A stretch of 64,000 nt of DNA from Candidatus Obscuribacter phosphatis (GCA_001899315.1 MOYA01000001.1:931105-995104); one strand, 5' to 3'. Counted from the first letter of the stretch, positions 27,318 through 37,137 are shown. Program-made: numbers and translations. The notes: a model not told the origin generated them from the sequence alone.

Positions 27318-29039
27318 TTGCTCAGGCTTGAAAACGTAACTAAAATCTATCCTACCGGCGAGGTTCTCAAAGACGTCTCCTGGGAAGTCAAGCCCGGCAT
27401 GAGGGTTGGCTTGGTGGGCCCCAATGGCAGCGGCAAAACTACCCAATTCAAGATTATTTGCGGTAAGGAAGATCCGACCTCGGGTCAGGTGGTGCGAAAC
27501 CAGGGTCTGAAGATTGGCTATCTTTGTCAAGAGTTTGATCTCTTGCCTGATAATACAGTGCAAGAAGAGTTCCACCGCGCATTTGTGGATTTGAACGAGA
27601 TTCAGCTTGAACTCGATGATGTGCACAAGCGCATGGAGACTGCGCAAGGCTCTGAACTGAACAAACTAATTCATCGCATGGATGATTTGCACCGTCTTTA
27701 TGAAACAAAGGGCGGTTATCTAATCGACGGCAAGATTGAGAAGATGCTTGTAACAATGGGTTTTGATCCTAATGTGCAAAGCAAGGTGCGAGAGTTTAGC
27801 GGCGGCTGGCAGATGCGCATCAATTTCGGCAAAGTCTTGCTCACCGAACCCGATCTGCTTTTGCTCGACGAACCCACAAACCATATAGATTTAGAAACTA
27901 TTGAATGGCTTGAGAAGTTCTTGCTGGAAAGAGATCTACCCTTGGTGATGGTCAGCCACGATAGACATTTCTTAGATAGACTCTGCACCACGATCATTGA
28001 AATGGAAAAGGGTGTAGCCACTCAGTATCTAGGCAATTACAGTCAGTATATCGAGGCTCGCGCCGCCAATCGCGAAGCTCAGCAAGCTGCTTTTGAAAGA
28101 CAAAGTCGAGAGATGGAGAAGCAGCAGGCATTTGTGGATCGTTTCCGGGCCTCGGCGACTCGCTCAACCCAGGCTAAGAGCCGAGAAAAGCAACTGGAGA
28201 AAATTGAACTTATTGAAGCGCCCGAGGGCGAAGAGCGTACCCTGGAATTTCGCTTCCCCGAGGCTGTGCGTAGCGGCGTAGAAGTGGCTGTGGTCAAAGG
28301 CTTGACCCATGCCTATGATGACAAAGTGATTTTCTTAGATGCTTCACTGCATATTAGTCGCGGTGATCGTATTGCTATTTTGGGTCCTAATGGTTCGGGT
28401 AAGTCGACCCTGTTAAAGCTTTTGACCGGCAGCGAACCGCCGATGGACGGCTTGATCAAATTAGGCGAACACAATGTCAAAATGGCTTACTTTGAGCAAA
28501 ATCAGGCAGAAGCGCTTGATTTAAATAAGACAGTCCTTGACACCATATATGATGAAGTGCCCGGCTGGAAAACCGATGAAGTGAGAGGCTTACTCGGGCG
28601 CTTTCTATTTTCAGGCGATGCTGTTTTTAAAAATGTCGGCGCCTTGAGTGGCGGCGAGAAGGCTCGTTTGGCTCTGGCAAAGATGCTTTTGAGTGCCAAC
28701 AATTTTCTCATTCTCGATGAGCCGACAAACCACCTAGATATACCGGCTAAAGAAACACTGGAAGCCGCCCTTAAAAAGTTTGACGGCACCGTGGTTGTTG
28801 TGTCGCACGACCGGTACTTTATTTCGCAGGTGGCCAACAAAGTTGTCGAAATTAAAGATGGACAGTTGGTTCTCTATCACGGCGGTTACGAGTATTACTT
28901 AGAGGTGAAAGAAAAGGAGCGCTTGCAGATGGAAGCGCTCAGGGAAGAAGAGGAGCGTCAACGCAAAGCTTCCGAGAAAAAGGCGCAACGTATCGCCAAA
29001 GATAAGGCGCGTCAAGAGAAACAAAAGCCTAAGGAGTAA
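27318..29039 (+). CDS. ABC-F family ATPase, YdiF-like
   Basis: 573 residues from a TTG start, MLRLENVTKIYPTGEVL. Two ABC domains (Walker A GPNGSGKTT near 35 and GPNGSGKST near 355; signatures FSGGWQMR and LSGGEKARL) joined by a charged linker with QAFVDRFRASATRSTQAKSR, the ABC-F interdomain hallmark. The SGGWQMR signature and the Glu/Lys-rich C-terminal tail resemble the YdiF/GCN20-like group found in cyanobacteria and plastids. It lies 111 bp downstream of the uup-like gene on the same strand and 4 bp upstream of the metalloprotease gene. Confidence 0.9.
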   Translation: MLRLENVTKIYPTGEVLKDVSWEVKPGMRVGLVGPNGSGKTTQFKIICGKEDPTSGQVVRNQGLKIGYLCQEFDLLPDNTVQEEFHRAFVDLNEIQLELDDVHKRMETAQGSELNKLIHRMDDLHRLYETKGGYLIDGKIEKMLVTMGFDPNVQSKVREFSGGWQMRINFGKVLLTEPDLLLLDEPTNHIDLETIEWLEKFLLERDLPLVMVSHDRHFLDRLCTTIIEMEKGVATQYLGNYSQYIEARAANREAQQAAFERQSREMEKQQAFVDRFRASATRSTQAKSREKQLEKIELIEAPEGEERTLEFRFPEAVRSGVEVAVVKGLTHAYDDKVIFLDASLHISRGDRIAILGPNGSGKSTLLKLLTGSEPPMDGLIKLGEHNVKMAYFEQNQAEALDLNKTVLDTIYDEVPGWKTDEVRGLLGRFLFSGDAVFKNVGALSGGEKARLALAKMLLSANNFLILDEPTNHLDIPAKETLEAALKKFDGTVVVVSHDRYFISQVANKVVEIKDGQLVLYHGGYEYYLEVKEKERLQMEALREEEERQRKASEKKAQRIAKDKARQEKQKPKE

Positions 29040-29043
29040 GATA

Positions 29044-30162
29044 TTGCTTAGCCCTGCCCGCCATCTTTCTATCTCTTGGCTGTCCTGGCTCTTGGCTTTT
29101 ACCTGTTTTGGCGTCATTTCTTTTGGCTGTGCTCCTGTCTCTTCAGCAGATTTAGAAGAAAATCGCGAAGCAGAAACTAATAGCAAGCCAGAAACTAATA
29201 CCAAAACAGAGCCAGATAAGAAATCGGAGCTCGATGGCAAAACTTATTTATCTTCCCTGTCAGGCACTGTGCGTATTCCTGCTTCTCGTCTGCCCATCAA
29301 GGTCTATCTGGCGCCAATGCCTAAGGGTGTCAATTTTAAAGACAGCTATCAGGTCATGCTCAAAGATGCCTTTGCTCACTTTCAAGATAGTCTTGCTGCT
29401 GGTTCTTTCTTGCCTGCTCTAAGCTTTGTCTATACCGATAAGGCTGAAGAAGCAACGATAACCTGTCGCTTCACCGATAATGAGAAAGAGATGCATTTTG
29501 CCCAGGAAGGCGGAGTGACCGAACTTGTTATGGACAGTGACGGCATTATGAAAGCCAAGATCACTATACTAGTGCCTCGCCGTGACTGTTATATAAAGAA
29601 AGTAGCTTTGCATGAGATCGGTCATGCTCTAGGCCTCGCCGGTCATAGTCCTGACCAAAGAGATGTTATGTACTTTAGTGTGCAGCCTGATCTCAATGTC
29701 GATCCTAAAGAGGTCAAGCTCTCGGCCAGAGATATCGATACCCTCAAAGCAATCTATAGTCAGTCTGAAAAACCGTCGCCGATAGTGAAGGTGGAAGGTA
29801 TGGAACGGTCGGCTGCCGGGCGGGCCATGATCATCAGTAATGAAGGTAGTGCCGCTTATAAAGCCGGTAACTTTGACCTGGCTCTGAAGAAATACCAAGA
29901 AGCTTATCAGGCTGATCCTACTAATGCAGTTATAGCCAGAAATTTGGGTGGACTTTATGTCAATCTCGGTTCAATTAATTTGATGGCTCGCAATGTTAAG
30001 GTGGCTGAGACTTTCTTCAAAAACGGCATCGATGTGCTCAGTAAGCACCCCGATAACAAGCCCTTTTGTCGGCAGGCTTGTACAGCATACGGTAGCCTTC
30101 TGATGATGACCGGCAGGGCGGCCGAAGCCAAAATATTTATAGAGAAAGGACAAGGTAAGTAA
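29044..30162 (+). CDS. secreted or lipid-anchored matrixin-like zinc metalloprotease with TPR tail
   Basis: 372 residues from a TTG start with AAGGAG 7 nt upstream. A hydrophobic signal (about 8-30) ends SFGCAP, a plausible lipobox with Cys near residue 29. A Glu/Lys/Thr-rich spacer (about 38-65) carries an 18-nt duplication. The catalytic motif HEIGHALGLAGH (about 190-201) is the full HExxHxxGxxH zinc site of metzincins, and DVMYF a few residues later provides the Met-turn. C-terminal TPR helices follow (about 265-370). It is the first of a pair with the GH15-like secreted protein, whose ATG directly abuts its stop. Confidence 0.88.
   Translation: MLSPARHLSISWLSWLLAFTCFGVISFGCAPVSSADLEENREAETNSKPETNTKTEPDKKSELDGKTYLSSLSGTVRIPASRLPIKVYLAPMPKGVNFKDSYQVMLKDAFAHFQDSLAAGSFLPALSFVYTDKAEEATITCRFTDNEKEMHFAQEGGVTELVMDSDGIMKAKITILVPRRDCYIKKVALHEIGHALGLAGHSPDQRDVMYFSVQPDLNVDPKEVKLSARDIDTLKAIYSQSEKPSPIVKVEGMERSAAGRAMIISNEGSAAYKAGNFDLALKKYQEAYQADPTNAVIARNLGGLYVNLGSINLMARNVKVAETFFKNGIDVLSKHPDNKPFCRQACTAYGSLLMMTGRAAEAKIFIEKGQGK
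29171..29206. repeat. 18-nt in-frame duplication in spacer of metalloprotease
   Basis: CAGAAACTAATAGCAAGC followed by CAGAAACTAATACCAAAA, two imperfect 18-nt units encoding the Glu-Thr-Asn-x-Lys spacer just after the lipobox. Confidence 0.75.
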
Positions 30163-31674
30163 ATGAATAACCGTCTCAAGACAAGTTTATTGCTCGGTCT
30201 CTCTTTTATCACTGTCTTTTCTTCTTTTTCTTCTTCTGGTTTTGCCCAGGTCAGCTTCCATAACCCTCATTTGGAGAAACTCTGCGGCGGTGCCTCCGGT
30301 TTTTCTTCACTAGAGAAAATCGAGAAACTAGAAAAGACCCTGAAACAGGAAGGCACTCTCACCTTGAAGCGCTTTCAGAGCGGCGGCGGATCGGCTGTTA
30401 CTGTTTTGCCCGGTAAAGAAAATACTTATGAGTCGGCTGTGGGCGGGCTTTTGATTATGCAATGGGACCGCGATAATGCCATTCAATGTCTAGCCGAACG
30501 TTTGCAATCACAAGACTGTTTTAACCAGGGTTTGCAATCTTCGCTCAAGCATCATTTCATTTATCGTAAGCGCTTCCTCGACTATATCGACAAGAAAGTA
30601 AGCCCGGGCGATAGCCAGATGAACCGTCCCCATATCCGCTACAATCCAGTCAGCCTGGAAGAATTGCGTGAACCTTGGGGGCATGCCCAGAATGACGCCT
30701 TGTCTCTGATTGGTTTTGATTTGTTCTATGATGCAAACGAGAACAAGCGTAAATTAAGAGATGCTTTCGAATTGTCTTATGCAGTACTCTTGCCGCATTA
30801 TTTTAAAGCCATCGGTGTCGAAAACGATCTCGATACAGGCGCCTGGGAAGACAAAAGAGCCGTGCATGCTTCTTCGCTTGCTCTTGTTCTTTTATATTTG
30901 CGCGAGAGCTATGAATATGTCACCAGGTTTGGCGCAATCAAATATAAGATCGATGGACGTTCTTTTGTGGTAGACGAAGCTCTATTGCGCGAGCTTATTG
31001 GCAAGGTTTCGCAGTCTCTCTATCAGATCTTGCCCGATGAATATGCCGTATGCGATCAGTCTGATACCAGGTCCGATACCAGCAAGAATCGCAAGTATGA
31101 CAGTGCCTTGGTCAATGCCTTGTTTGTGCAGACTCTCTGTCCCCGTCCCTATCTCATTGGCCTTAGAGACGATAAAGCCTCGCCTGCAGTCAAGCAAGAC
31201 AAAGAGATGAAGCATCTGCGCATTTTTACTGCAGCAGAAGTGGCGGCACTGGCCTCGCGTCTTGAATCTAATTTGATGGGAGCCAATGGCTTTGCCCGCT
31301 ACCCTGGCGATATTTGGGATGGTCGAGAAGATCGCAAAGACATAAAAGGGAAAGAAGCACAGTGGTGTCATGTCTCACCCTTATTGGCTTGCGTCTATGG
31401 CGATCTCTATCGTCGTACCGGTGATAAGGCCTATTTCGATAGGCAGGTCTTTCACTTCAATCGAGGTATTGCCCATATCGACAGTGATTTTCTTTTGCCT
31501 GAGGCTTATATAGTCGACAAGCAGAGCGGCAAGTGGGTGGCTGATGCCAATAAGCCTCTTGCTTGGGGACAATCAGCCTTGCTTTTGTCAATCGACTCTT
31601 TGAAGCAGAGCCTCAGTCTAAGCAAAGATAAAGCAAAAAATAAAGAGGACAAGCAAGCACATGGCGGTGGTTGA
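30163..31674 (+). CDS. secreted GH15/phosphorylase-kinase-alpha-like (six-hairpin) protein
   Basis: 503 residues with a signal peptide (about 1-28, ending SGFAQ). Blocks shared with the GH15 glucoamylase/phosphorylase-kinase regulatory family are WGHAQNDALSLIGFDL (about 174), DTGAWEDKRAVHASS (about 225; the Glu matches the glucoamylase catalytic acid position), RYPGDIWDG (about 383), QWCHVSPLLACVYGD and LPEAYIVD with NKPLAWGQSALL near the end. In glucoamylases the late Glu is the catalytic base. It could cleave or bind an alpha-glucan outside the cell; enzymatic activity is inferred from these two Glu positions only. It follows the metalloprotease gene without a gap and its end overlaps ppc by 14 bp. 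Confidence 0.65.
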   Translation: MNNRLKTSLLLGLSFITVFSSFSSSGFAQVSFHNPHLEKLCGGASGFSSLEKIEKLEKTLKQEGTLTLKRFQSGGGSAVTVLPGKENTYESAVGGLLIMQWDRDNAIQCLAERLQSQDCFNQGLQSSLKHHFIYRKRFLDYIDKKVSPGDSQMNRPHIRYNPVSLEELREPWGHAQNDALSLIGFDLFYDANENKRKLRDAFELSYAVLLPHYFKAIGVENDLDTGAWEDKRAVHASSLALVLLYLRESYEYVTRFGAIKYKIDGRSFVVDEALLRELIGKVSQSLYQILPDEYAVCDQSDTRSDTSKNRKYDSALVNALFVQTLCPRPYLIGLRDDKASPAVKQDKEMKHLRIFTAAEVAALASRLESNLMGANGFARYPGDIWDGREDRKDIKGKEAQWCHVSPLLACVYGDLYRRTGDKAYFDRQVFHFNRGIAHIDSDFLLPEAYIVDKQSGKWVADANKPLAWGQSALLLSIDSLKQSLSLSKDKAKNKEDKQAHGGG

Positions 31675-34501
31675 AAGTGATTTGATGCAGAGGCTTCGCC
31701 CTCTGCGTGATGATGTGCGTCGCCTTGGTGTTATCTTGGGCGAGACCATCAAGCGCTTTGAGGGAGAGTCTGTCTATGAGGCGGTGGAGACTCTGCGCGC
31801 CCTCTTTAAAAAGATACATCGGCTTAGATTGTCGGGACAAGCCGAGAGCGAAGAAATGCTCGCTTTGAAAGAAGAATTGCGCAACCATATCGAAAGTCTT
31901 TCTTTGAAAGACAGTGCTGCTGTAATCAAGGCTTTTCTCACCTATTTCGACATTATTAATATCGCTGAGCAGAATCATCGCCTGAGACGTCGTACTCAAG
32001 CCGATGAAGATCGCCTAAGTTCATCCGAGCAGGGTCGGGGCAGATTCGAGTCGGAAAGTCTGGAAGAGTTGTTTGAGCGTTTGCAGAACCAACCCAGAGA
32101 AAAGCTCTCGGCTCTTTTGCAAAAGCTCAACATTGAAGTGGTTTTCACCGCCCATCCCACCGAGATAACCAGACGGACAGTCCTCTTGAAGCAGCTTGAA
32201 CTAGCTTCTTTCTTGTATAAGCAAGACCATCCGCCTCTTTCTGCCGGAGAAAGAAGGGAGCTTAACCAGGGGCTCAAGGCCGTGGTTGAGTCACTTTGGC
32301 TCACCGAGCATGTAATGCACTTCAAGCCCGAAGTGATGGATGAAGTACGCTATGGCATTTATCATTTCGACAATGTGGTCTTTGACGCTGTGCTCGATGT
32401 GCACGAGTCATTGATGCTTAAGCTGGCTGACCTTAGCGGTGGTGACCGGTCTGATCATCCTGCTTCTTTTATTACTTTTGGCTCTTGGATCGGTGGCGAC
32501 CGCGACGGCAACCCTTTTGTCACGCCTGATGTCACTCGCAGAACCCTTGCTTATCAGAGGCAGGTTATTATTGGGCGTTATCTAAAAGAACTGGAATTCT
32601 TGTTTAATGCCCTCAGCCATTCCACCAAATGGTTGCAAGACGGACCGGCACTGCGCGGGCTGCTTGAAAGTCTCGCTTTAGATGGTGAAGAGTATGGAGC
32701 GGTGCAGGCTCGCTATTTTGAGAGATACAAACTTGAGCCCTTCAGGCTCAAGTTGCTCTTTATACAAGCCAGACTAAAAGACCTGAAAGACTCTAAAGTC
32801 TCAGATGTCTCTGGGTGTCAGCAAGGTTATGAGAGCACCGCTCAATTTAGAAAAGATATAGAACTAATTTACTGCGCCCTAGAGGAGGCGGGTTGCCAGG
32901 CGAGCTGTGGTGGTCTGAGACGCTTACTTTATGCTCTCGATATATTTGGTTTTCATCTTGCCAAATTAGATATAAGGCAGCATAGCAAACGGCATCGTCT
33001 AGCCCTTGCCGAGGTGCTAAAAGTAGTAGATTTACAAGGCGACTTCGAAGCTCTGACTGAAGAAGAAAGGGTGCAGTTCCTTGAGAAGGAGTTTTCGGTC
33101 AAGCGACCATTACTTTCTGAGCGTCTGCGCTTTACTGCAGAGACCCAAGAAACGATCGAGGTTTTTGCCACAGTTAGAGATTTGCGAAAGCTCTATGGCA
33201 GCGAAAGTATCGACACCTATATTGTTTCAATGACTGAAAGACCTTCGGATCTTTTGACAATATTGCTCTTTGCCCGCGAGTTTGACTTGTTTGATGGAGA
33301 CAGCGCCCTATCTGTGGTGCCGCTTTTTGAGACCATAGAAGACTTGCGTGGCGCGCCGCGCTTATTTGAGCGTCTCCTGCAATTGCCCTTTTACCGCGAC
33401 TATCTGCGGCGGCGTGGCGATTTGCAAGAGATTATGATTGGTTATTCCGACAGCGGCAAGAACGGCGGCTTTACCACCGCCAATTGGGAACTTTATAAAG
33501 CACAGAGAGCCTTGGTAGAGTCAGCGCAAAGTTATGGCATCAAGTTGAGACTCTTCCACGGCCGAGGCGGTACGATTGGCCGCGGCGGCGGTCCTACCCA
33601 CAAAGCAATTTTGGCTCAGCCTTCCGGCACAGTCGATGGTCGCATCAAAATAACCGAGCAAGGCGAAGTAATCTCTTCTAAATATGCTATGCACGGCATT
33701 GCTGTGCGCAATTTTGATCGCTTGGCGGCAGCGGTTATCGAGGCTAGCCTTGAAGATGGCGATCAGCACCAGCATCTGGAAAGTTATTATGCTTTGATGG
33801 AAAGAATTTCACAGCTGGCTTTCAAGTCTTTTCGCAGTCTTGTTTATGAGAGTGATGGCTTTGTGGCATTCTTCTCTGCTACTACTCCTATTGGTGAAAT
33901 AGCCGAGCTCAAGTTGGGTTCGCGCCCCACGCGCCGCACCGCCGGTAGTTCGACGATTGAAGACTTGAGAGCCATTCCTTGGGTCTTCGCTTGGACCCAG
34001 AGTCGTTATATGCTGCCGGCTTGGTACGGCTTTGGTGCTGCCTGTCTGGAAATTTTCAAGGAAGAAGATGGTTTGGATATGTGTCGACGCATGTATAGAG
34101 ACTGGCCTTTCTTTAGAGGCTTGGTTGGTAAAGTAGAGACTGCACTGGCTGTGGCCGATCTAGATATAGCCGCTTATTATGCCGAGAATCTCGTTGCCGA
34201 AGCGCAAAGAAATATATTTTTCAGCCGCATCAAAGATGAGTTTGAGGCTTGCAAGAAGGCTGTTCTAGCGATATCGCAAACCGATAGATTGCTGGCAGGG
34301 GTGCCTTATTTGGCTCATTCCATCAATCTACGCAATCCTTATGTAGATCCGCTTAGCTATTTGCAGGTGAGGCTGATTAAAGAATTGCGCTCCGGCACTG
34401 CCGGTGGTGAAGCTTATCAATCAGACCAAAAACGCAGCTTGCTCGAGACTGTACTGATGACAATAAACGGCGTTGCCGAAGGTTTGCAGAATACCGGCTG
34501 A
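31661..34501 (+). CDS. ppc: phosphoenolpyruvate carboxylase
   Basis: Carboxylates phosphoenolpyruvate to oxaloacetate, the main anaplerotic step. 946 residues, normal for the bacterial family. Signatures are FTAHPTEITRRTVL with the catalytic His (about 166), the WIGGDRDGNPFVT loop (about 277), GYSDSGKNGGFTTANW (about 594) and FHGRGGTIGRGGGP (about 634). The start overlaps the end of the GH15-like gene, with AGAGGA 11 nt upstream. The next genes, proB and proA, follow closely on the same strand. Confidence 0.97.
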   Translation: MAVVESDLMQRLRPLRDDVRRLGVILGETIKRFEGESVYEAVETLRALFKKIHRLRLSGQAESEEMLALKEELRNHIESLSLKDSAAVIKAFLTYFDIINIAEQNHRLRRRTQADEDRLSSSEQGRGRFESESLEELFERLQNQPREKLSALLQKLNIEVVFTAHPTEITRRTVLLKQLELASFLYKQDHPPLSAGERRELNQGLKAVVESLWLTEHVMHFKPEVMDEVRYGIYHFDNVVFDAVLDVHESLMLKLADLSGGDRSDHPASFITFGSWIGGDRDGNPFVTPDVTRRTLAYQRQVIIGRYLKELEFLFNALSHSTKWLQDGPALRGLLESLALDGEEYGAVQARYFERYKLEPFRLKLLFIQARLKDLKDSKVSDVSGCQQGYESTAQFRKDIELIYCALEEAGCQASCGGLRRLLYALDIFGFHLAKLDIRQHSKRHRLALAEVLKVVDLQGDFEALTEEERVQFLEKEFSVKRPLLSERLRFTAETQETIEVFATVRDLRKLYGSESIDTYIVSMTERPSDLLTILLFAREFDLFDGDSALSVVPLFETIEDLRGAPRLFERLLQLPFYRDYLRRRGDLQEIMIGYSDSGKNGGFTTANWELYKAQRALVESAQSYGIKLRLFHGRGGTIGRGGGPTHKAILAQPSGTVDGRIKITEQGEVISSKYAMHGIAVRNFDRLAAAVIEASLEDGDQHQHLESYYALMERISQLAFKSFRSLVYESDGFVAFFSATTPIGEIAELKLGSRPTRRTAGSSTIEDLRAIPWVFAWTQSRYMLPAWYGFGAACLEIFKEEDGLDMCRRMYRDWPFFRGLVGKVETALAVADLDIAAYYAENLVAEAQRNIFFSRIKDEFEACKKAVLAISQTDRLLAGVPYLAHSINLRNPYVDPLSYLQVRLIKELRSGTAGGEAYQSDQKRSLLETVLMTINGVAEGLQNTG

Positions 34502-34532
34502 TTTCAATTCAAATAAAGGGAGCGAAAGACAA

Positions 34533-35708
34533 GTGAGTGAAGTTAGGGCGATAGTCGGCCGCGCCGAGAGAGTGGTGATAAAACTCGGCACTGCTGTCTT
34601 GATGCGTGACGAAGGCGGTATCGCTTTGAGCCGCTTCTATAACTTTGTCGAAGGCATAGCCAAGCTCATGTCCTCAGGCAAAGAAGTCTTACTGGTGACA
34701 TCGGGAGCCGTGGGCTTGGGGGTGCGCACTCTGAAGTTGCCCAGCAAGCCGCGTGACCTGCCGCTCAAGCAGGCTTGTGCTGCCGTTGGCCAGGGACGAC
34801 TAATGAGTCTTTACAGCGATGCCTTTGAGAAAATGGATATTGTCACAGCCCAGGTCTTATTGACCGAAGAAGACTTCTCTAATCGCAAGCGTTATCTCAA
34901 TTTGCGCAGTACTATTTCGGCTTTGCTGGCTCAGAAAGTCTTGCCGATAATCAACGAGAATGACACAGTCTCGACAGCCGAACTGGAAGTCTTGAAAGAG
35001 GTTGGTGTCAAGGTCAATTTTGGCGACAATGACAAGCTGTCGGCTTTGGTGGCAAGCAAAATGGATGCCGATGTGCTTTTGATCTTGACCGATGTGGATG
35101 GTCTTTACACGGCTGACCCGCGCCTGCCCGAGGCCAAGCTCATTAGTTTGGTGGAAAGCTTTAGCCCTGAAATAGATAAACTGGGAGAGGAGCCGCCCAA
35201 GCCGGTGGTCAAAGGGAAGGCGCCTGAAAAGCCGGGGAGAGGCGGTATCAAGACTAAGATTGAAGCCGCTCGAGTGGCGACGCAAAGCGGCTGTGCTGCT
35301 CTCATAGCCGGTGGTAAGGTCGAACGAGTTATCGAAAGACTCTTCAACGGCGAAGAACTGGGCACCTTGTTTCTGCCCGGTAAAGGGCTTTCTGGTAAAC
35401 AGCGTTGGATTGCCTTTGCCACCACGGTGAAAGCTTCACTGATAGTAAATGAAGGCGCAAGCCAGGCTCTTAGAGCCGGAAAAGCCAGTTTGCTGCCTGC
35501 CGGTGTTGTTTCTGTGAAAGGCGATTTCGAACGTGGCGATGTCATCTCTATAGAAGACGAGGAGGGTAAGGAAATCGCCAGAGGCATAGTCAACTATGCC
35601 TCGCATGAGGCTCGTAAAGTTGTCGGTCATAGCTCTGATGCCTTAGATGCCATCAGCGGACGCAATTATGATGCCTTGATCACTCGCGACAATCTAGCAC
35701 TGCTCTAA
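34533..35708 (+). CDS. proB: glutamate 5-kinase with C-terminal PUA domain
   Basis: First step of proline synthesis, ATP-dependent phosphorylation of glutamate. About 391 residues. I start at the GTG at 34533, with GGGAG 10 nt upstream and the family-typical opening VRAIVGRAERVVIKLGTAVL; an upstream in-frame TTG at 34473 lies inside ppc. The amino-acid kinase domain (about 10-265) has VTSGAVGLG and INENDTVS; a PUA domain (about 285-370) completes the long form. An unusual Lys/Pro/Gly-rich insertion (about 215-235) lies before the GGIKTKIEAA block. It is 17 bp upstream of proA. Confidence 0.96.
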   Translation: MSEVRAIVGRAERVVIKLGTAVLMRDEGGIALSRFYNFVEGIAKLMSSGKEVLLVTSGAVGLGVRTLKLPSKPRDLPLKQACAAVGQGRLMSLYSDAFEKMDIVTAQVLLTEEDFSNRKRYLNLRSTISALLAQKVLPIINENDTVSTAELEVLKEVGVKVNFGDNDKLSALVASKMDADVLLILTDVDGLYTADPRLPEAKLISLVESFSPEIDKLGEEPPKPVVKGKAPEKPGRGGIKTKIEAARVATQSGCAALIAGGKVERVIERLFNGEELGTLFLPGKGLSGKQRWIAFATTVKASLIVNEGASQALRAGKASLLPAGVVSVKGDFERGDVISIEDEEGKEIARGIVNYASHEARKVVGHSSDALDAISGRNYDALITRDNLALL

Positions 35709-35725
35709 AGAGGTCGATAAATAAA

Positions 35726-37027
35726 GTGTCTTCACCGTTGTCTGAGCCAGTAGATAAAGCCGCTGCCGAGGCTAGAGCTTGCGGTCGATTATTGCAAAAG
35801 GCGCCCCGCAGCGAGATTTTGCGCCGTTATGCTTCTTTGCTGAATGAGCAGGCAGGTAATATTTTTGCTGCCAATCAGTTAGATTTAGAAAGAGAAGAGG
35901 ATACCAATCTCAAGAAAAGACTGAAGTTTGATCAGTCAAAGTTGGATAGTGTTTTGTCTGGTATTGAGACTCTGGCTGCCATGCCCGAGGTGCTCGGCAC
36001 TGTAGAGCTTGCCACCAAATTAGATACCGGACTGGTTCTGGAGCGTGTACGTACACCCATAGGAGTCTTGGCGATTATTTTTGAAGCTAGACCCGATGCC
36101 TTGCCCCAGATCGCCGCCTTGGCTATAAAAAGCGGCAATGCTGCCTTACTCAAGGGTGGTAAGGAAGCAGGGCAGACCAATGCTCTGCTCTTTGCTTTGC
36201 TTAGAGAGGCGCTCGGTGCTTATGCTCCTGCCTTTCATCTCTTTGAAGGCAGAGAAGCCGTGGAAGCTATGCTCAAGAGCAAAGATATAGATTTAATCAT
36301 TCCCCGAGGCTCGAAAGAGCTGGTTACTTATATTCAGAAGAATACTCAGATTCCGGTTTTGGGTCATGCCGACGGTATCTGTCACATCTATATAGATGAC
36401 ACCTACGAGAACGCAAGCGAAGAGGCGTTAGCCCTCGTGCTTGACGCTAAGCTTACTTATCCGGCTGCTTGCAACAGTCTTGAGTGTCTTTTATTAGATA
36501 AAAAATTGAGCGCCGCCTTCAAGCTAAAGTTATGCCAAGAGCTTGTCTCCAATCAGGTTGAACTGCGTTTGACTCCATCTCTTTATCAACTTCTTGAGAG
36601 TCAGTCGTTCTTCCAGCCAAGTCTTTGCAAGCGGGCACTTGCCTCTGATTTTGGTTATGAATTCGGTGCTGCCATTCTGGCGGTTGAGGAAGTGGATGGC
36701 TTAGATGCCGCCATCACCCATATCAATACTTTTGGTTCGGGTCATACCGATGCTCTTTTGAGCGAAAGCCCGGCTAGTTTTGAGCGTTTCTTTCAGGGGG
36801 TCGATTCGGCTTCGGTTTATCACAACTGTTCCACTCGCTTTGCCGATGGCTTTAGGTATGGCTTTGGCGCCGAAGTGGGTATCAGTACAGGACGTATGCC
36901 GCCGCGCGGACCAGTAGGTGTGGAGGGTCTGCTCACGTACAAATATAGACTGAGGGGGGCTGGGCATATCACCGCACCCTACGGTAAGTCTAAGCAGTTC
37001 ATGCATGAGTCTATATCTATAAATTAG
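35726..37027 (+). CDS. proA: gamma-glutamyl phosphate reductase
   Basis: Second step of proline synthesis, NADPH-dependent reduction of glutamyl phosphate. 433 residues from a GTG start (AGAGG 12 nt upstream). Aldehyde-dehydrogenase fold with the ProA signature VRTPIGVLAIIFEARPD (about 110-126), GKEAGQTN, the active-site Cys in TYPAACNSLE (about residue 252), and the C-terminal GFGAEVGISTGRMPPRGPVG block. Forms one unit with proB and probably ppc. Confidence 0.97.
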   Translation: MSSPLSEPVDKAAAEARACGRLLQKAPRSEILRRYASLLNEQAGNIFAANQLDLEREEDTNLKKRLKFDQSKLDSVLSGIETLAAMPEVLGTVELATKLDTGLVLERVRTPIGVLAIIFEARPDALPQIAALAIKSGNAALLKGGKEAGQTNALLFALLREALGAYAPAFHLFEGREAVEAMLKSKDIDLIIPRGSKELVTYIQKNTQIPVLGHADGICHIYIDDTYENASEEALALVLDAKLTYPAACNSLECLLLDKKLSAAFKLKLCQELVSNQVELRLTPSLYQLLESQSFFQPSLCKRALASDFGYEFGAAILAVEEVDGLDAAITHINTFGSGHTDALLSESPASFERFFQGVDSASVYHNCSTRFADGFRYGFGAEVGISTGRMPPRGPVGVEGLLTYKYRLRGAGHITAPYGKSKQFMHESISIN

Positions 37028-37054
37028 TTCTGAGGCGCTATATTCGCCTAGAGA

Positions 37055-37094
37055 TCTCAAAAGTTGAGAGCAGCCATATTTCAGAAAATATAGT
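37055..37094 (+). promoter_or_regulatory. possible fhs promoter overlapped by a 6-3-6 inverted repeat
   Basis: TTGAGA (37064-37069) and TATAGT (37089-37094) are separated by 19 bp, a long but tolerable spacing for a sigma-70-type promoter. TCTCAA and TTGAGA flank three bases at 37055-37069, so the -35 box lies inside an inverted repeat. There is no T-run, so it is not a terminator for proA. Confidence 0.35.
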
Positions 37095-37137
37095 AAATTT
37101 ATCAGTCTGCTCATTTCTATAGCAATAAGGGAAGCAT

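Noticed and set aside
27307-27320. ATG start for the YdiF-like ABC-F gene
   Set aside because: The nearby ATG at 27307 is out of frame; the in-frame start is TTG at 27318.
35105-35593. 162-residue minus-strand frame opposite proB
   Set aside because: proB is unambiguous on the plus strand; the antisense frame is a shadow.
37055-37069. Terminator after proA
   Set aside because: The small inverted repeat has no T-run; treated only as a possible operator near an fhs promoter.
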